From Chloroflexota bacterium (lineage in GTDB: Bacteria; Chloroflexota; Dehalococcoidia; Lucifugimonadales; Lucifugimonadaceae), in contig JAJCYY010000105.1 of assembly GCA_029262735.1 (NCBI GenBank), forward strand, positions 1-55,107: 55,107 bases of DNA, read 5' to 3'. Both the position numbers and the translations under genes were made by a program. The notes under the pieces are model-generated. The model saw nothing but the letters and a program-made list of their open reading frames with translations, was not told the DNA's origin and searched no databases. Shown piece after piece: positions 22,922 through 30,564 of the stretch (positions within the stretch are counted from its first letter, which is position 1; the number at the start of each line of letters is the position of its first letter).

Positions 22922-23974
22922 TTGACTACCAGTAAGGCGAGGAAAACCGGCAAGTCGAATAGTGCCAGCAATAGCAAGTCGGTTAAGAAGAAGGCAGAGA
23001 CGAACGGAGAGGTCACAGAGGCCGAACTTGCCGATCTTAGCGGTGCCTTCGGTCAACACAATGCTAATGATCCGCTCGTCAGAACCGCCGTGTTCGCTGA
23101 AGGCGTCTATCCATATCAGTGGAAGATGAAGCGTAAGCAGTACGAAGATGCGAAGGCCGAGCTTCAGGTCGAACTGCTCAAGATGCAGAACTGGGTGCGA
23201 GAGACCGGGCAGAAGATAGTGATGCTCTTCGAGGGCCGTGACGCGGCCGGAAAAGGCGGCACAATCAAGCGATTCATGGAGCACATGAACCCTCGTTCTG
23301 CCCGCGTTGTCGCTCTCCCTTCTCCAACGGAATCGGAGCAGACGCAGTGGTACTTCCAGCGCTACGTCCAGCACCTTCCAGCTGCCGGTGAGATCGTTAT
23401 GTTTGACCGTTCCTGGTACAACCGGGCGGGTGTCGAAAAGGTTATGGGATTCTCAACCGCGGCCGACTATCTTCAGTTCACCCGACAGGCCCCGGACTTC
23501 GAAAAAATGCTCGTCGACAGCGGTATCCGTCTGATCAAACTCTACTTTTCAGTCGGCCAGGCAGAGCAGAGAAGACGGTTTGAGGCACGCATCAACTCCC
23601 CATTGAAGCGCTGGAAGCTCAGTCCGGTTGATCGAGCGTCATTGGACAAGTGGGATGAGTACACAGAAGCCAAGCGCCTGATGTTCTTCCACACTCACAC
23701 CTCTGATGCGCCGTGGTATGTGATCAAGGCAGACGATAAGAAGCGCGCCCGTGTCAATGCAATGCGACTCGTCCTGACCATGCTGCCGTACCCTGACAAA
23801 GACGAAGATGTGGTAAAGCCCCCTGATCGGCTCATCGTCGGGACGGCGGCCGACGTACTTGAGGCGGATGAGGTTCCAAAAGCCTTGAGGGAAGAACTGA
23901 TTGCAGGTTCAAGTGCACCGGTGAAGCGTCCGAAGAAGGCGAAGCGAGTCAAGGCGGTTGCGGCGGGTAAATAG
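22922..23974 (+). CDS. ppk2: Polyphosphate kinase 2 family protein
   Basis: A 350-residue class PPK2 enzyme that transfers phosphate between polyphosphate and nucleotides, or degrades polyphosphate to make GTP or ATP. The P-loop is GRDAAGKGG (105-113), the Walker B/lid region is MFDRSWYNRAGVE (D162), and RRRFEARINSPLKRWKLSP is the conserved lid that follows. The start is TTG 22922, with GGAGG at 22909-22913 and 8-base spacing; an earlier TTG at 22877 sits directly against a GGGAGG and is unlikely. Both ends are unusual: a Ser/Lys-rich N-terminus (KARKTGKSNSASNSKS) and a Lys/Ala-rich basic tail (KRPKKAKRVKAVAAGK), which could bind polyphosphate or nucleic acid. Single gene, convergent with the RraA-like gene 29 bases later. 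Confidence 0.93.
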   Translation: MTTSKARKTGKSNSASNSKSVKKKAETNGEVTEAELADLSGAFGQHNANDPLVRTAVFAEGVYPYQWKMKRKQYEDAKAELQVELLKMQNWVRETGQKIVMLFEGRDAAGKGGTIKRFMEHMNPRSARVVALPSPTESEQTQWYFQRYVQHLPAAGEIVMFDRSWYNRAGVEKVMGFSTAADYLQFTRQAPDFEKMLVDSGIRLIKLYFSVGQAEQRRRFEARINSPLKRWKLSPVDRASLDKWDEYTEAKRLMFFHTHTSDAPWYVIKADDKKRARVNAMRLVLTMLPYPDKDEDVVKPPDRLIVGTAADVLEADEVPKALREELIAGSSAPVKRPKKAKRVKAVAAGK

Positions 23975-24003
23975 AGTTCGATGCGCCGACACATTGATTT
24001 GAG

Positions 24004-24687
24004 CTACCGCTCCCCGCGCCACTTCTCGAGCGAAAAGTCCGGCGACGTGAAGTAGCGGTGCAGTTTCGACTCTTTCTCTCGCACATCAGCGCACGCCTTC
24101 ACAACATCCGCCGCAATGTCCAACGGCACCCGCGTCACGCCATCACCGTCGCAGACAAGAATGTCGCCGGGAGTGATCTCCAGCCCGGCAACGCTGACCG
24201 GCGCTCCATGCTCGATCATGCTGAAAGGTCCGTGGCCCGGAACCAGCCCGGTAGCCCACAGGTGCATTCCAGATGCCTCGATGCCCGGAACGTCGCGCGC
24301 ATTGCCATCCACAACGGCGCCCACCGCGCCAACCGCCGCCATCGTGTAAGCCATGCCGTCACCGATGATCGCCCCGCGCCTCGCAGGTGAATCCACATCC
24401 TTGAGAACTGCAACAACCGGCGCGTTCGCCTCACCGATCGAATCCCAGAACTCGTTGCGGTCTGCCGCACCACGCGACGGCTCGTTCAGTGGCATCCATG
24501 TGGAAGTCAGCGCATAGCCGACGACCACGGATTCGGGCTTGCCAATCATCCGGCGCATGTCCGGGCCGGTGTAGTCCGTGTCTTCGGGAACATAGCCGCG
24601 CACCAGGATCGCGGCGTTCTGAACAGTCGCCGAATCATACTCACCAAGCGACCGAAGAATCTCAGCGTCTGTCTTGACCAGCACCAA
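24004..24687 (-). CDS. RraA/HMG-aldolase-family protein
   Basis: A 227-residue member of the RraA-like family (also annotated demethylmenaquinone methyltransferase-like). The group includes class II aldolases for 4-hydroxy-4-methyl-2-oxoglutarate and oxaloacetate decarboxylases, plus the RNase E regulator RraA. Visible blocks are LGEYDSATVQNA near the start, GAVVDGNARDVPGI (the GGxxRD-like metal/substrate site), and PGDILVCDGDGVTRVP. The start is set at TTG 24687 because GTGGAGGAACGGAAA gives GGAGG at 8-base spacing; a TTG at 24708 lacks a ribosome site. Catabolic aldolase activity seems likelier than RNase E inhibition, but this is inferred from the setting. Confidence 0.85.
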   Translation of the reverse strand: MVLVKTDAEILRSLGEYDSATVQNAAILVRGYVPEDTDYTGPDMRRMIGKPESVVVGYALTSTWMPLNEPSRGAADRNEFWDSIGEANAPVVAVLKDVDSPARRGAIIGDGMAYTMAAVGAVGAVVDGNARDVPGIEASGMHLWATGLVPGHGPFSMIEHGAPVSVAGLEITPGDILVCDGDGVTRVPLDIAADVVKACADVREKESKLHRYFTSPDFSLEKWRGER

Positions 24688-24738
24688 TTTCCGTTCCTCC
24701 ACAAACAACGTAGGACCAGGGCGAAAAAAGCGGTCCGA

Positions 24739-25020
24739 TTACTCAGCCTTTTCCGGCAGCGGCACGATCTCTGGCTCCAGTTCAAGCGGCTCGCCGGGGA
24801 AGAAATCTCGCCACGGCTCAAACTGCTCGACGAACGATCGGCCGTCTTCAAAATTGGGGAGACCTTTTACAGCCCGACCGGGGTCGTATCCCATCGTCTT
24901 GGCCAGCGCCTCAATGCCGCGCTTAGTCTGCCGTACGCCGCCGACAGAGAATCGCGTTCCGTCATCTTCCTCAACGCAAAGGTCAAATCCCGATTTGCGT
25001 TCTCTCCAGTACAACTTCAT
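24739..25020 (-). CDS. Hypothetical protein, 93 residues
   Basis: Unknown family. From ATG 25020 (GGAG with 8-base spacing) it begins MKLYWRERKSGFDLCVEEDD, then GIEALAKTMGYDPGRAVKGL, and ends with an acidic, Pro/Glu-rich tail (PLELEPEIVPLPEKAE). The middle predicts a short beta hairpin followed by a helix. An in-frame extension to 25176 has no ribosome site. It lies upstream of the RraA-like gene with 51 bases between and could be in its transcript. No signal or membrane segment. The ribosome site and charged composition support a real gene; function unknown. Confidence 0.65.
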   Translation of the reverse strand: MKLYWRERKSGFDLCVEEDDGTRFSVGGVRQTKRGIEALAKTMGYDPGRAVKGLPNFEDGRSFVEQFEPWRDFFPGEPLELEPEIVPLPEKAE

Positions 25021-25217
25021 CTGCAGCTCCAACTGTGATATGGCCTGTGTTGTGAACTGGACGGCCGGTGTTGCCCGGCGGTCCTTCGGCAAGCACGCAA
25101 AGCGTAACAGACAGTCGGGCCGCGACAATCGCCCGGCATCCTGGCACAGCTGCAACGAGCGATTCAGCACCGGCATGGTCGCTTATGAGGCAACCGATCG
25201 AGATAGAGGGCTGAACA

Positions 25218-25253
25218 ATAAAAAAAGCGGGACCGTGCATGGCGGTCCCGCTT
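25218..25253 (-). terminator. Intrinsic terminator on the minus strand
   Basis: AGCGGGACC (25226-25234) pairs with GGTCCCGCT (25244-25252) around an 8- to 9-base loop. On the minus strand it is followed by a run of seven T. It ends the small membrane-protein gene 23 bases upstream. Confidence 0.9.
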
Positions 25254-25275
25254 CAGGAGGTCGGCTGGCGATAGT

Positions 25276-25533
25276 TCATGCGAGCAGAACAGCGCCTGCG
25301 ACGCCTCCGCCGACGATCACTGCGGCGACGGTCGCTGCCGCATATTCCATCGGATGGACGTTCGCCAGCCTGCTGATCACGCCGATGCGCGTCGGCCTGT
25401 CATCGCCGCTCTGCGGGCCGGCTACCCGCCGACGCCTTGCTCGCAGCGCACGGGCGGCTCGGGCCGCATCAACATGGTTCATCCGCGCCTTCGAGTCCAT
25501 CTCCATCAGCGTCAGGTTGGATTCGTAGTTCAT
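25276..25533 (-). CDS. Small membrane protein, 85 residues, with own terminator
   Basis: Unknown family. The N-terminal half is highly charged, with a basic run (AARALRARRRRVAG), and the C-terminus is a single hydrophobic helix (MEYAAATVAAVIVGGGVAGA...) with no residue after VLLA, so it is a tail-anchored arrangement. ATG 25533 has GGGAG with 7-base spacing. An intrinsic terminator lies 23 bases past the stop, so the gene is a compact single unit. The next gene upstream (coaBC) is over 470 bases away. Tail-anchored small proteins often act in stress or membrane complexes, but nothing here shows which. Confidence 0.75.
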   Translation of the reverse strand: MNYESNLTLMEMDSKARMNHVDAARAARALRARRRRVAGPQSGDDRPTRIGVISRLANVHPMEYAAATVAAVIVGGGVAGAVLLA

Positions 25534-25848
25534 TGAAATGCTCCCTCTCGTTGCGACCGGATCTGGCCGGGTTGCCGCCCATCGACGACACTTACCACTA
25601 TCGACCGCTCAGAACCCCTCAACATCCAACGCAATCACCATTTCGGGATCAACACAAGTAACCAGTGCGATAGCAAGGGCTTGCTATTTCCCGATGTGGT
25701 TAGCAGTTTCGAAATGAGAGAAAGCTGGCGAGGTGAACCAGGTCTGGTTAAGCCAGTTACACGCGTTTTGGGGAGCGTCAGCCGCTGGATTGCAGGTGAG
25801 AGTAGCCGTATTCGTTCGCATCCCGACCAATAAGGGCGAGCGCCAACC

Positions 25849-25925
25849 TTCGTCCCGAAACAGAGTGAGGGACCCGGATGAGGGGCGGCAACGTACCAGA
25901 ACCACTCTCTGCATCAACTGAAACC
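25849..25925 (+). repeat. Family B dispersed repeat, copy 2
   Basis: TTCGTCCCGAAACAGAGTGA, GGGACCCGGATGAGG, ACGTACCAGAACCACTCTCT and GCATCAACTGAAACC. It is the only structure I recognise in the 473-base gap 25534-26006; the rest shows no gene or RNA signal. Confidence 0.85.
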
Positions 25926-26006
25926 ATAGCCGTAGCACCGGGCACACCGCGAACAAGATCGCCGACCGCGCGTATCACCACCGAGCGACTCGGCCAGCGC
26001 TAAACG

Positions 26007-27236
26007 CTACTTCAGGTGCGGCAGCACCCGGTCGAGAATGGCGTGTGCGACGGCCAGCTTGTGCATGAGCGGCAGCTGCTCTGCCTCGCCTGTGGCATCG
26101 ACAATCGCAACGCGGTTCGTGTCTGTGCCGAAACCGGAACCCGCCTCACTGACGTCGTTCGCAACCGTGAACACTGCGCCCTTCGACGTCACCTTCGAGC
26201 GTGCCTTCTCGACCGCATCGCCGGTTTCGGCCGCAAAAGCCACCTTCACCAGCCGCGGCCCCTTCGCAAGCGGCATCCAGTCCTCGTTCTTCGCAAGCTC
26301 CAGCGTCAGTTTGGCGCCATTCTTTTTTATCTTCTCAGCCGCAACCTGCGCGGGACTAAAGTCCGAAATCGCAGCCGCCATCACAAGCAGGTCTGCGCTT
26401 CCCGAAGCGGCAAGCACCGCATCCCGCATGCCTGCCACCGTCTGCACATGCACCACGTCCATACCGGCTGGTTCGTCCAGCCCCGTCGGCGCGCTCACAA
26501 GCGTCACCTGCGCGCCCCTGTCGCGTGCCGCCTCAGCCAGCGCGTAGCCCATCTTTCCGGACGACCTGTTGGATATAAACCTGACAGGGTCGATCGGCTC
26601 CTGCGTGCCGCCAGCAGAGATAACCACTCGACGCCCGGCGTAGTCGCCTGCGCGGCCAATCGCGCTCCTTACCAGACCGACCAGCCTCAACGGCTCTTCC
26701 ATCCGGCCTTTGCCGATCAGACCTGACGCCAGTCGGCCCTCGCCCGGCTCGGCAATGACCACGCCGCGCTCTTGGAGGGTCCTAATGTTCTGTTGAAAGG
26801 CGGGTGATGCGTACATGTTGGCGTCCATCGCCGGAGCGACAACCAGCGGCGCAGCCGTTGCCAGCACCGTTGCTCCCAGGGCGTCGTCGGACAGCCCCAG
26901 TGCCAGCTTCGCTATGGTGTTGGCGGTAGCAGGTGCAACGACTACGCAGTCGGCATTGACGGCCAGCGAAACGTGGTCGATCGCCAGCGGAGAGGTGGCT
27001 TCCCAGAGCCCTGTGGTGACGGACCGGTGCGTGAGTGCGGCAAAGGTGGCTTTGCCGATGAACTCAAGTGCGGCATTGGTGAGGATCACGTCAACCTGCG
27101 CACCTGACTGAACCAGCTTGCTTGCGAGGTCTGCTGCCTTATAGGCAGCGATGCTTCCGCTGACGCCGAGCACCACGTTCCGGCCCTGCAATGGCAGGAA
27201 CGGCTGTGCGGCCGGTTCTTTCACTGATTCGTTCAT
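26007..27236 (-). CDS. coaBC: Bifunctional phosphopantothenoylcysteine decarboxylase/phosphopantothenate--cysteine ligase
   Basis: CoaBC (Dfp), 409 residues, carries out the cysteine addition and decarboxylation steps of coenzyme A synthesis. The N-terminal CoaC flavoprotein (about 17-190) has VLGVSGSIAAYKAADL, the catalytic H88 in AIDHVSL, and PAMDANM (135-141), a variant of the usual PAMNxxM clamp. The CoaB half starts near 200 with SAGGTQEPIDPVRFISNRSS and contains AAISDFSP and EKIKK. The clamp block reads GRLASGLIGKGRM (167-179), with Ser171 at the place of the Cys reported to be needed in E. coli Dfp. ATG 27236 lacks a strong ribosome site. It is followed downstream by a gap and preceded by coaX on the same strand, with a family A repeat between them. 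Confidence 0.95.
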   Translation of the reverse strand: MNESVKEPAAQPFLPLQGRNVVLGVSGSIAAYKAADLASKLVQSGAQVDVILTNAALEFIGKATFAALTHRSVTTGLWEATSPLAIDHVSLAVNADCVVVAPATANTIAKLALGLSDDALGATVLATAAPLVVAPAMDANMYASPAFQQNIRTLQERGVVIAEPGEGRLASGLIGKGRMEEPLRLVGLVRSAIGRAGDYAGRRVVISAGGTQEPIDPVRFISNRSSGKMGYALAEAARDRGAQVTLVSAPTGLDEPAGMDVVHVQTVAGMRDAVLAASGSADLLVMAAAISDFSPAQVAAEKIKKNGAKLTLELAKNEDWMPLAKGPRLVKVAFAAETGDAVEKARSKVTSKGAVFTVANDVSEAGSGFGTDTNRVAIVDATGEAEQLPLMHKLAVAHAILDRVLPHLK

Positions 27237-27272
27237 TTCTGCATTCTTGTGGAGGCCGGTAGGCGATGATTT

Positions 27273-27350
27273 GTCATTCTGAACTTGATTCAGAATCTCT
27301 CAGCCGTTCTCACCTGGTCAGTAAGGTCCCTCCACTCCGGTCGGGATGAC
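27273..27350 (+). repeat. Family A dispersed repeat, copy 5
   Basis: GTCATTCTGAACTTGATTCA, GAATCTCTCAGCC, then GTAAGGTCCCTCCACTCCGG and TCGGGATGAC. Full length. It lies between coaBC and coaX, which are both on the minus strand, so it would be transcribed if the two form one operon. Confidence 0.92.
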
Positions 27351-27418
27351 AAACGTCACCACGTACCGTCGTTCAGCCGCCTTTCACTCAAGGAGACACC
27401 CGGTTCTCGTCTCCCAGA

Positions 27419-28198
27419 TCAATTCATTTTGTGGATCAGGTGCAGACCTTTCAACGTCAGATCCGGGTCGTGGACATCGAACACCTTCGTCAGCGGCTCG
27501 ATAACCGCCGCCAGCCCTCCGGTCGCAACTATCTTGCAATCCTCCGGCGAACCGGGGCTCAACTCCTCAGTGAACCGCCGAACCATACCCTCGATCAACT
27601 CAACATTGCCCAGCACAAGACCCGACTGCATCGACGCAATGGTGTTGCGGCCAATCACAGAACCCGGATCAGTAAGCTCAACCCGCCGCAACTGCGCCGT
27701 GTTGCTGTAGAGGGCCTCAGCCGCCGAGCGCATTCCCGGTGCTATCGCCCCTCCAATGTACTCACCATCTTCGTTGACGGCGTTGAACACCGTCGCAGTG
27801 CCGATATCCACGATCACCGCAGGCTTCCCGTACAAAGTGATCGCCGCCACAGCGTCAGCAATCCGGTCCGTTCCAACATCCTGCGTGCGGTCGTAACTAA
27901 CCCTGATGCCTGTCTTCACGCCCGGCCCGACGACCAGCGCATCGATGCCGGTCAGGTTTGCGACAGCGTCGAAAACGGTCTGGGTGAGAGGCGGAACGAC
28001 GGAACACATCGCCACAGCGTCAAGCTCTTCGGGCGTGATACCGCGGGCCGTTAACAGTCCGTGAAGCAGCAGGCTCAACTCGTCGTCTGTGCGAGATGGG
28101 TCGGTCGAAAGCCTGCCTGTCGCGCGCAGGTGGTCGTCCTCGAACACCCCGAGCGTGATGTTCGTGTTGCCAATGTCAACCGCGAATAGCCTGTGCAT
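27419..28198 (-). CDS. coaX: Type III pantothenate kinase
   Basis: CoaX, 259 residues, phosphorylates pantothenate, the first step of CoA synthesis. It is the bacterial type III kinase that uses ATP with a monovalent cation and is not feedback-inhibited by CoA. The ASKHA-fold motifs are seen: DIGNTNITLGVF (8-19) for the first phosphate site, VGTDRIADAVAA around the catalytic region, VIVDIGTATVFNAV, and VATGGLAAVIEP near the end. The ATG is at 28198. A TATAAT box lies 9 bases upstream (on the minus strand, 28208-28213), and no ribosome site is present, so a leaderless transcript is likely. It belongs to the coenzyme cluster with coaBC, nnr and acpS. Confidence 0.95.
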   Translation of the reverse strand: MHRLFAVDIGNTNITLGVFEDDHLRATGRLSTDPSRTDDELSLLLHGLLTARGITPEELDAVAMCSVVPPLTQTVFDAVANLTGIDALVVGPGVKTGIRVSYDRTQDVGTDRIADAVAAITLYGKPAVIVDIGTATVFNAVNEDGEYIGGAIAPGMRSAAEALYSNTAQLRRVELTDPGSVIGRNTIASMQSGLVLGNVELIEGMVRRFTEELSPGSPEDCKIVATGGLAAVIEPLTKVFDVHDPDLTLKGLHLIHKMN

Positions 28199-28207
28199 GT
28201 CAGTACG

Positions 28208-28213
28208 ATTATA
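28208..28213 (-). promoter_or_regulatory. TATAAT -10 box for a leaderless coaX mRNA
   Basis: Perfect TATAAT on the minus strand, ending 9 bases before the coaX ATG. Transcription would begin at or next to the start codon. No convincing -35 box is seen at the normal distance. Confidence 0.5.
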
Positions 28214-28260
28214 CGTTCGGAAGAACGAGGGACACGAGGCCAGACACGCATTTCTTCAGC

Positions 28261-28357
28261 CGACTCGAATGGCGACTCTTTGATTGGACGGTCATGGCGG
28301 AGGTTTTTTTCACCCGACTCCATTGGCACTCGACGGATGGACCGCCCATGGCGGACG
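28261..28357 (+). repeat. Imperfect direct repeat of about 44 bases
   Basis: CGACTCGAATGGCGACTC... at 28261-28304 and CGACTCCATTGGCACTCG... at 28315-28357 share CGACTC, ATGGAC-like and CATGGCGGA blocks in order. The first is followed by a run of seven T. Confidence 0.45.
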
Positions 28358-28364
28358 CAACGTT

Positions 28365-28455
28365 CTCCCTCCCGGATAGGAAGGAAGTTAGAGGATGGGT
28401 TGGTTGTGATGGCTTAGCCATCACCGGGCGCAGCAAGCGGCGCCCCTGCCAGAAA
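28365..28455 (+). repeat. Short hairpin repeats (second copy of the 6432 unit)
   Basis: CTCCCTCCCGGATAGGAAGG at 28365 resembles the hairpin at 49135. GTGATGGCTTAGCCATCACC and GGGCGCAGCAAGCGGCGCCC at 28406-28447 are the counterpart of the unit at 6432-6480. Confidence 0.6.
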
Positions 28456-28470
28456 GAGTGTGCTCTTCCC

Positions 28471-28547
28471 TTCGTCCCGAAACGGAGTGAGGGACCCGGG
28501 GCGGATGAGGCAACCTATCAGAAACCACTCTCTGCATCAGCGGAAAC
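28471..28547 (+). repeat. Family B dispersed repeat, copy 3
   Basis: TTCGTCCCGAAACGGAGTGA, GGGACCCGGGGCGGATGAGG, CAACCTATCAGAAACC and ACTCTCTGCATCAGCGGAAA. Together with the direct repeat and hairpin repeats it accounts for most of the 388-base gap 28199-28586. Confidence 0.88.
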
Positions 28548-28586
28548 CTTTGCTGCAGCACCAGTCACGGCGCACGGAACTACGTA

Positions 28587-30131
28587 TCAACTCTCCAGCT
28601 CCATGAACGCCGCCGGAACGGCCATCGCAACATCACTCGCCGTCATCCCCCGCTCACCGAACTCTCTCCGAGCGATATCTCCCGCCAGACCGTGCACATA
28701 CACAGCCAGCGACGCGGCGTCGAACGGCTCACCGGGCATCTGGGCCAGCAGTCCCGCAAGCAGCCCTGCCAGCGCGTCACCGGTCCCGGCCTTCGCCAGC
28801 CCGGAGTTCACCCACGGACTAATCCGCATCCTGTCGTTCGGCGAAACGACCAGCGTCGCGGCCCCCTTCAGCACGACCGTCGCGCCCAGGCGGTTCGCCG
28901 CCTCCCTTGTCGCAGCGGCGCGATCACGCTGTACTTCGGCGACCGACATTTTCAGAAGCCTCGCCATCTCGCCGGGGTGCGGCGTCAACACGATCGGCGA
29001 TTTAACGGCATCTGACCAGCCCGGCACCCGAGACAGGATGTTCAGCGCATCTGCGTCCAGCACTACGGGCACATTCCCGGGCAGATTCTGCACAAGCTGT
29101 TCGATGAACTGGACCGTTGACGGTGACTGACCGAGCCCGGGGCCGATGAGCAGCGAGCTCATGTCACCGGCACGAGAAAGAAGCTCAATGCTCGCTGCCC
29201 GCACATCGAAATCGCCGTTCTCTGACGCTGGAAGAGGAACATAAATCGCGTCCTCGACCCTTCCGGCAATCAGCCGGTAAACCGGCTCAGATGTCGCCAG
29301 GTACACCAGGCCGACACCTGAACGGACCGCCGCGCGCGTAGCCAGCATTGGCGCTCCCAGGTAATTGCGGGAGCCGCCTGCGATCAGCGTTCTGCCAAAT
29401 GTGCCCTTGTTGGCGTCTCCGGCACGGTTCGGCAGCAAGCCGTGTGCCAGCTCTCCCGTCAGCAACTCCGAAGAGACATCGTCAGCAAGCCTGTTTGGAA
29501 TCCCGATATCCAGCACACGTATCTCTCCGCAAACCCCATCGCCTGCTGCGACCAGCGGCCCGAACTTCGGAAAGCCGAGCATCAGAGTCAGGTTCGCACG
29601 CAGACCGTTGGAATCGAAGTGACCGGAGTCTGCGTCCATCCCGGTCGGCAGATCGACCGCCACAACATATCGTCCGGCCTCGCCGGCGGCCCTCAACATT
29701 TCCGCCACAGGCTCCTCGATCGTCCGGGCTCGCCCCGTACCGAGAACGGCATCGATCACCACGTCGCTTTGCGCCGCTGCCGCTCGAGCCCTTCCCGCAG
29801 CATCGCTATCTCCGGAAAGAGAGATGAACTCGACGCCCGCTTCCTCGGCTATCGCCCGCTTCTCGTCAGGCTCCGGCCTCTTTGCCAGGGCAAACGCCTT
29901 CACATTTGCGCCTCTGCGCGCCAGGTGCCGGGCCGCTACCAGGCCATCGGAACCGTTGTTCCCCGGCCCCACGAGAACGGTCACAGAGCTGCCGTAGACC
30001 TGCTCCAGCCGCGCTGCAACGGCGTCCGCAACCGCCAGTCCCGCATTCTCCATCAGCGCGTCAAGCGAAACGCCAGCTTCCACCGATCGCTGCTCAATCG
30101 CCCGCATCTGGTCTGCTGTGACCGCCTTCAT
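28587..30131 (-). CDS. nnr: Bifunctional NAD(P)H-hydrate epimerase/ADP-dependent dehydratase
   Basis: Fused NnrE-NnrD, 514 residues, repairs hydrated NADH and NADPH. The N-terminal epimerase (about 1-215) has QRSVEAGVSLDALMENAG and VGPGNNGSDGLVAARHLA. The C-terminal ADP-dependent dehydratase (about 225-510), a ribokinase-fold enzyme, has FGRTLIAGGSRNYLGAPMLA, IVLTPHPGEMARLL, VVLKGAATLVVSP and AGTGDALAGLLAGLLAQ. The ATG at 30131 is chosen because GAGGG lies close before it; an in-frame ATG at 30152 is the alternative. It is 36 bases after acpS on the same strand, and this acpS-nnr order is common in bacteria. Cytosolic. Confidence 0.94.
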   Translation of the reverse strand: MKAVTADQMRAIEQRSVEAGVSLDALMENAGLAVADAVAARLEQVYGSSVTVLVGPGNNGSDGLVAARHLARRGANVKAFALAKRPEPDEKRAIAEEAGVEFISLSGDSDAAGRARAAAAQSDVVIDAVLGTGRARTIEEPVAEMLRAAGEAGRYVVAVDLPTGMDADSGHFDSNGLRANLTLMLGFPKFGPLVAAGDGVCGEIRVLDIGIPNRLADDVSSELLTGELAHGLLPNRAGDANKGTFGRTLIAGGSRNYLGAPMLATRAAVRSGVGLVYLATSEPVYRLIAGRVEDAIYVPLPASENGDFDVRAASIELLSRAGDMSSLLIGPGLGQSPSTVQFIEQLVQNLPGNVPVVLDADALNILSRVPGWSDAVKSPIVLTPHPGEMARLLKMSVAEVQRDRAAATREAANRLGATVVLKGAATLVVSPNDRMRISPWVNSGLAKAGTGDALAGLLAGLLAQMPGEPFDAASLAVYVHGLAGDIARREFGERGMTASDVAMAVPAAFMELES

Positions 30132-30167
30132 ATCCACACCCTCGAACCGCATGTGCTCAGGATCATT

Positions 30168-30551
30168 TCAGGGACGCCATGCATCGTCGTCTGCCTCCGC
30201 CACAACGGAAGCGATGGCCATCTCCCGGGAGTGTGAAAGACTCAGTGCAAACCGGAAAATTCCCATACGGTCAGCCCGCGCTTTCGCCTTGCGGTGTAAC
30301 AGGATCTCCGGTGCATGCCCCGGCTTACGAGTCACCTCGATGTCCTTCCACGGAACGCCTCTCACGCCGGTACCAAGCGCCTTCATGACCGCCTCTTTTG
30401 CGGCGAACCTGCTGGCCAGTTGCGGCGGGCGGCCCCGGCTGTACCGACGCTCGCCCTCTGTGTAGACCTTGTCCAGAAACCGCTTGGGATATCGCCGAAA
30501 CACCCCGGCGATACGTGGGATTTCGATCAGGTCGACGCCCGTGTAGATCAT
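30168..30551 (-). CDS. acpS: Holo-[acyl-carrier-protein] synthase
   Basis: AcpS, 127 residues, transfers the 4'-phosphopantetheine arm from CoA to the serine of acyl carrier protein. The metal-binding motifs are GVDLIEIPRI (D7) and ASRFAAKEAVMKALG (E53), with SLSHSREMAIASVVAE at the end. The length is normal. From ATG 30551 there is AGGAACGGA just upstream; a longer frame to 30602 adds a basic stretch with no counterpart in the family. It uses the product of the CoA pathway genes nearby and is 36 bases from nnr. Confidence 0.95.
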   Translation of the reverse strand: MIYTGVDLIEIPRIAGVFRRYPKRFLDKVYTEGERRYSRGRPPQLASRFAAKEAVMKALGTGVRGVPWKDIEVTRKPGHAPEILLHRKAKARADRMGIFRFALSLSHSREMAIASVVAEADDDAWRP

Positions 30552-30564
30552 TCCGTTCCTGACG

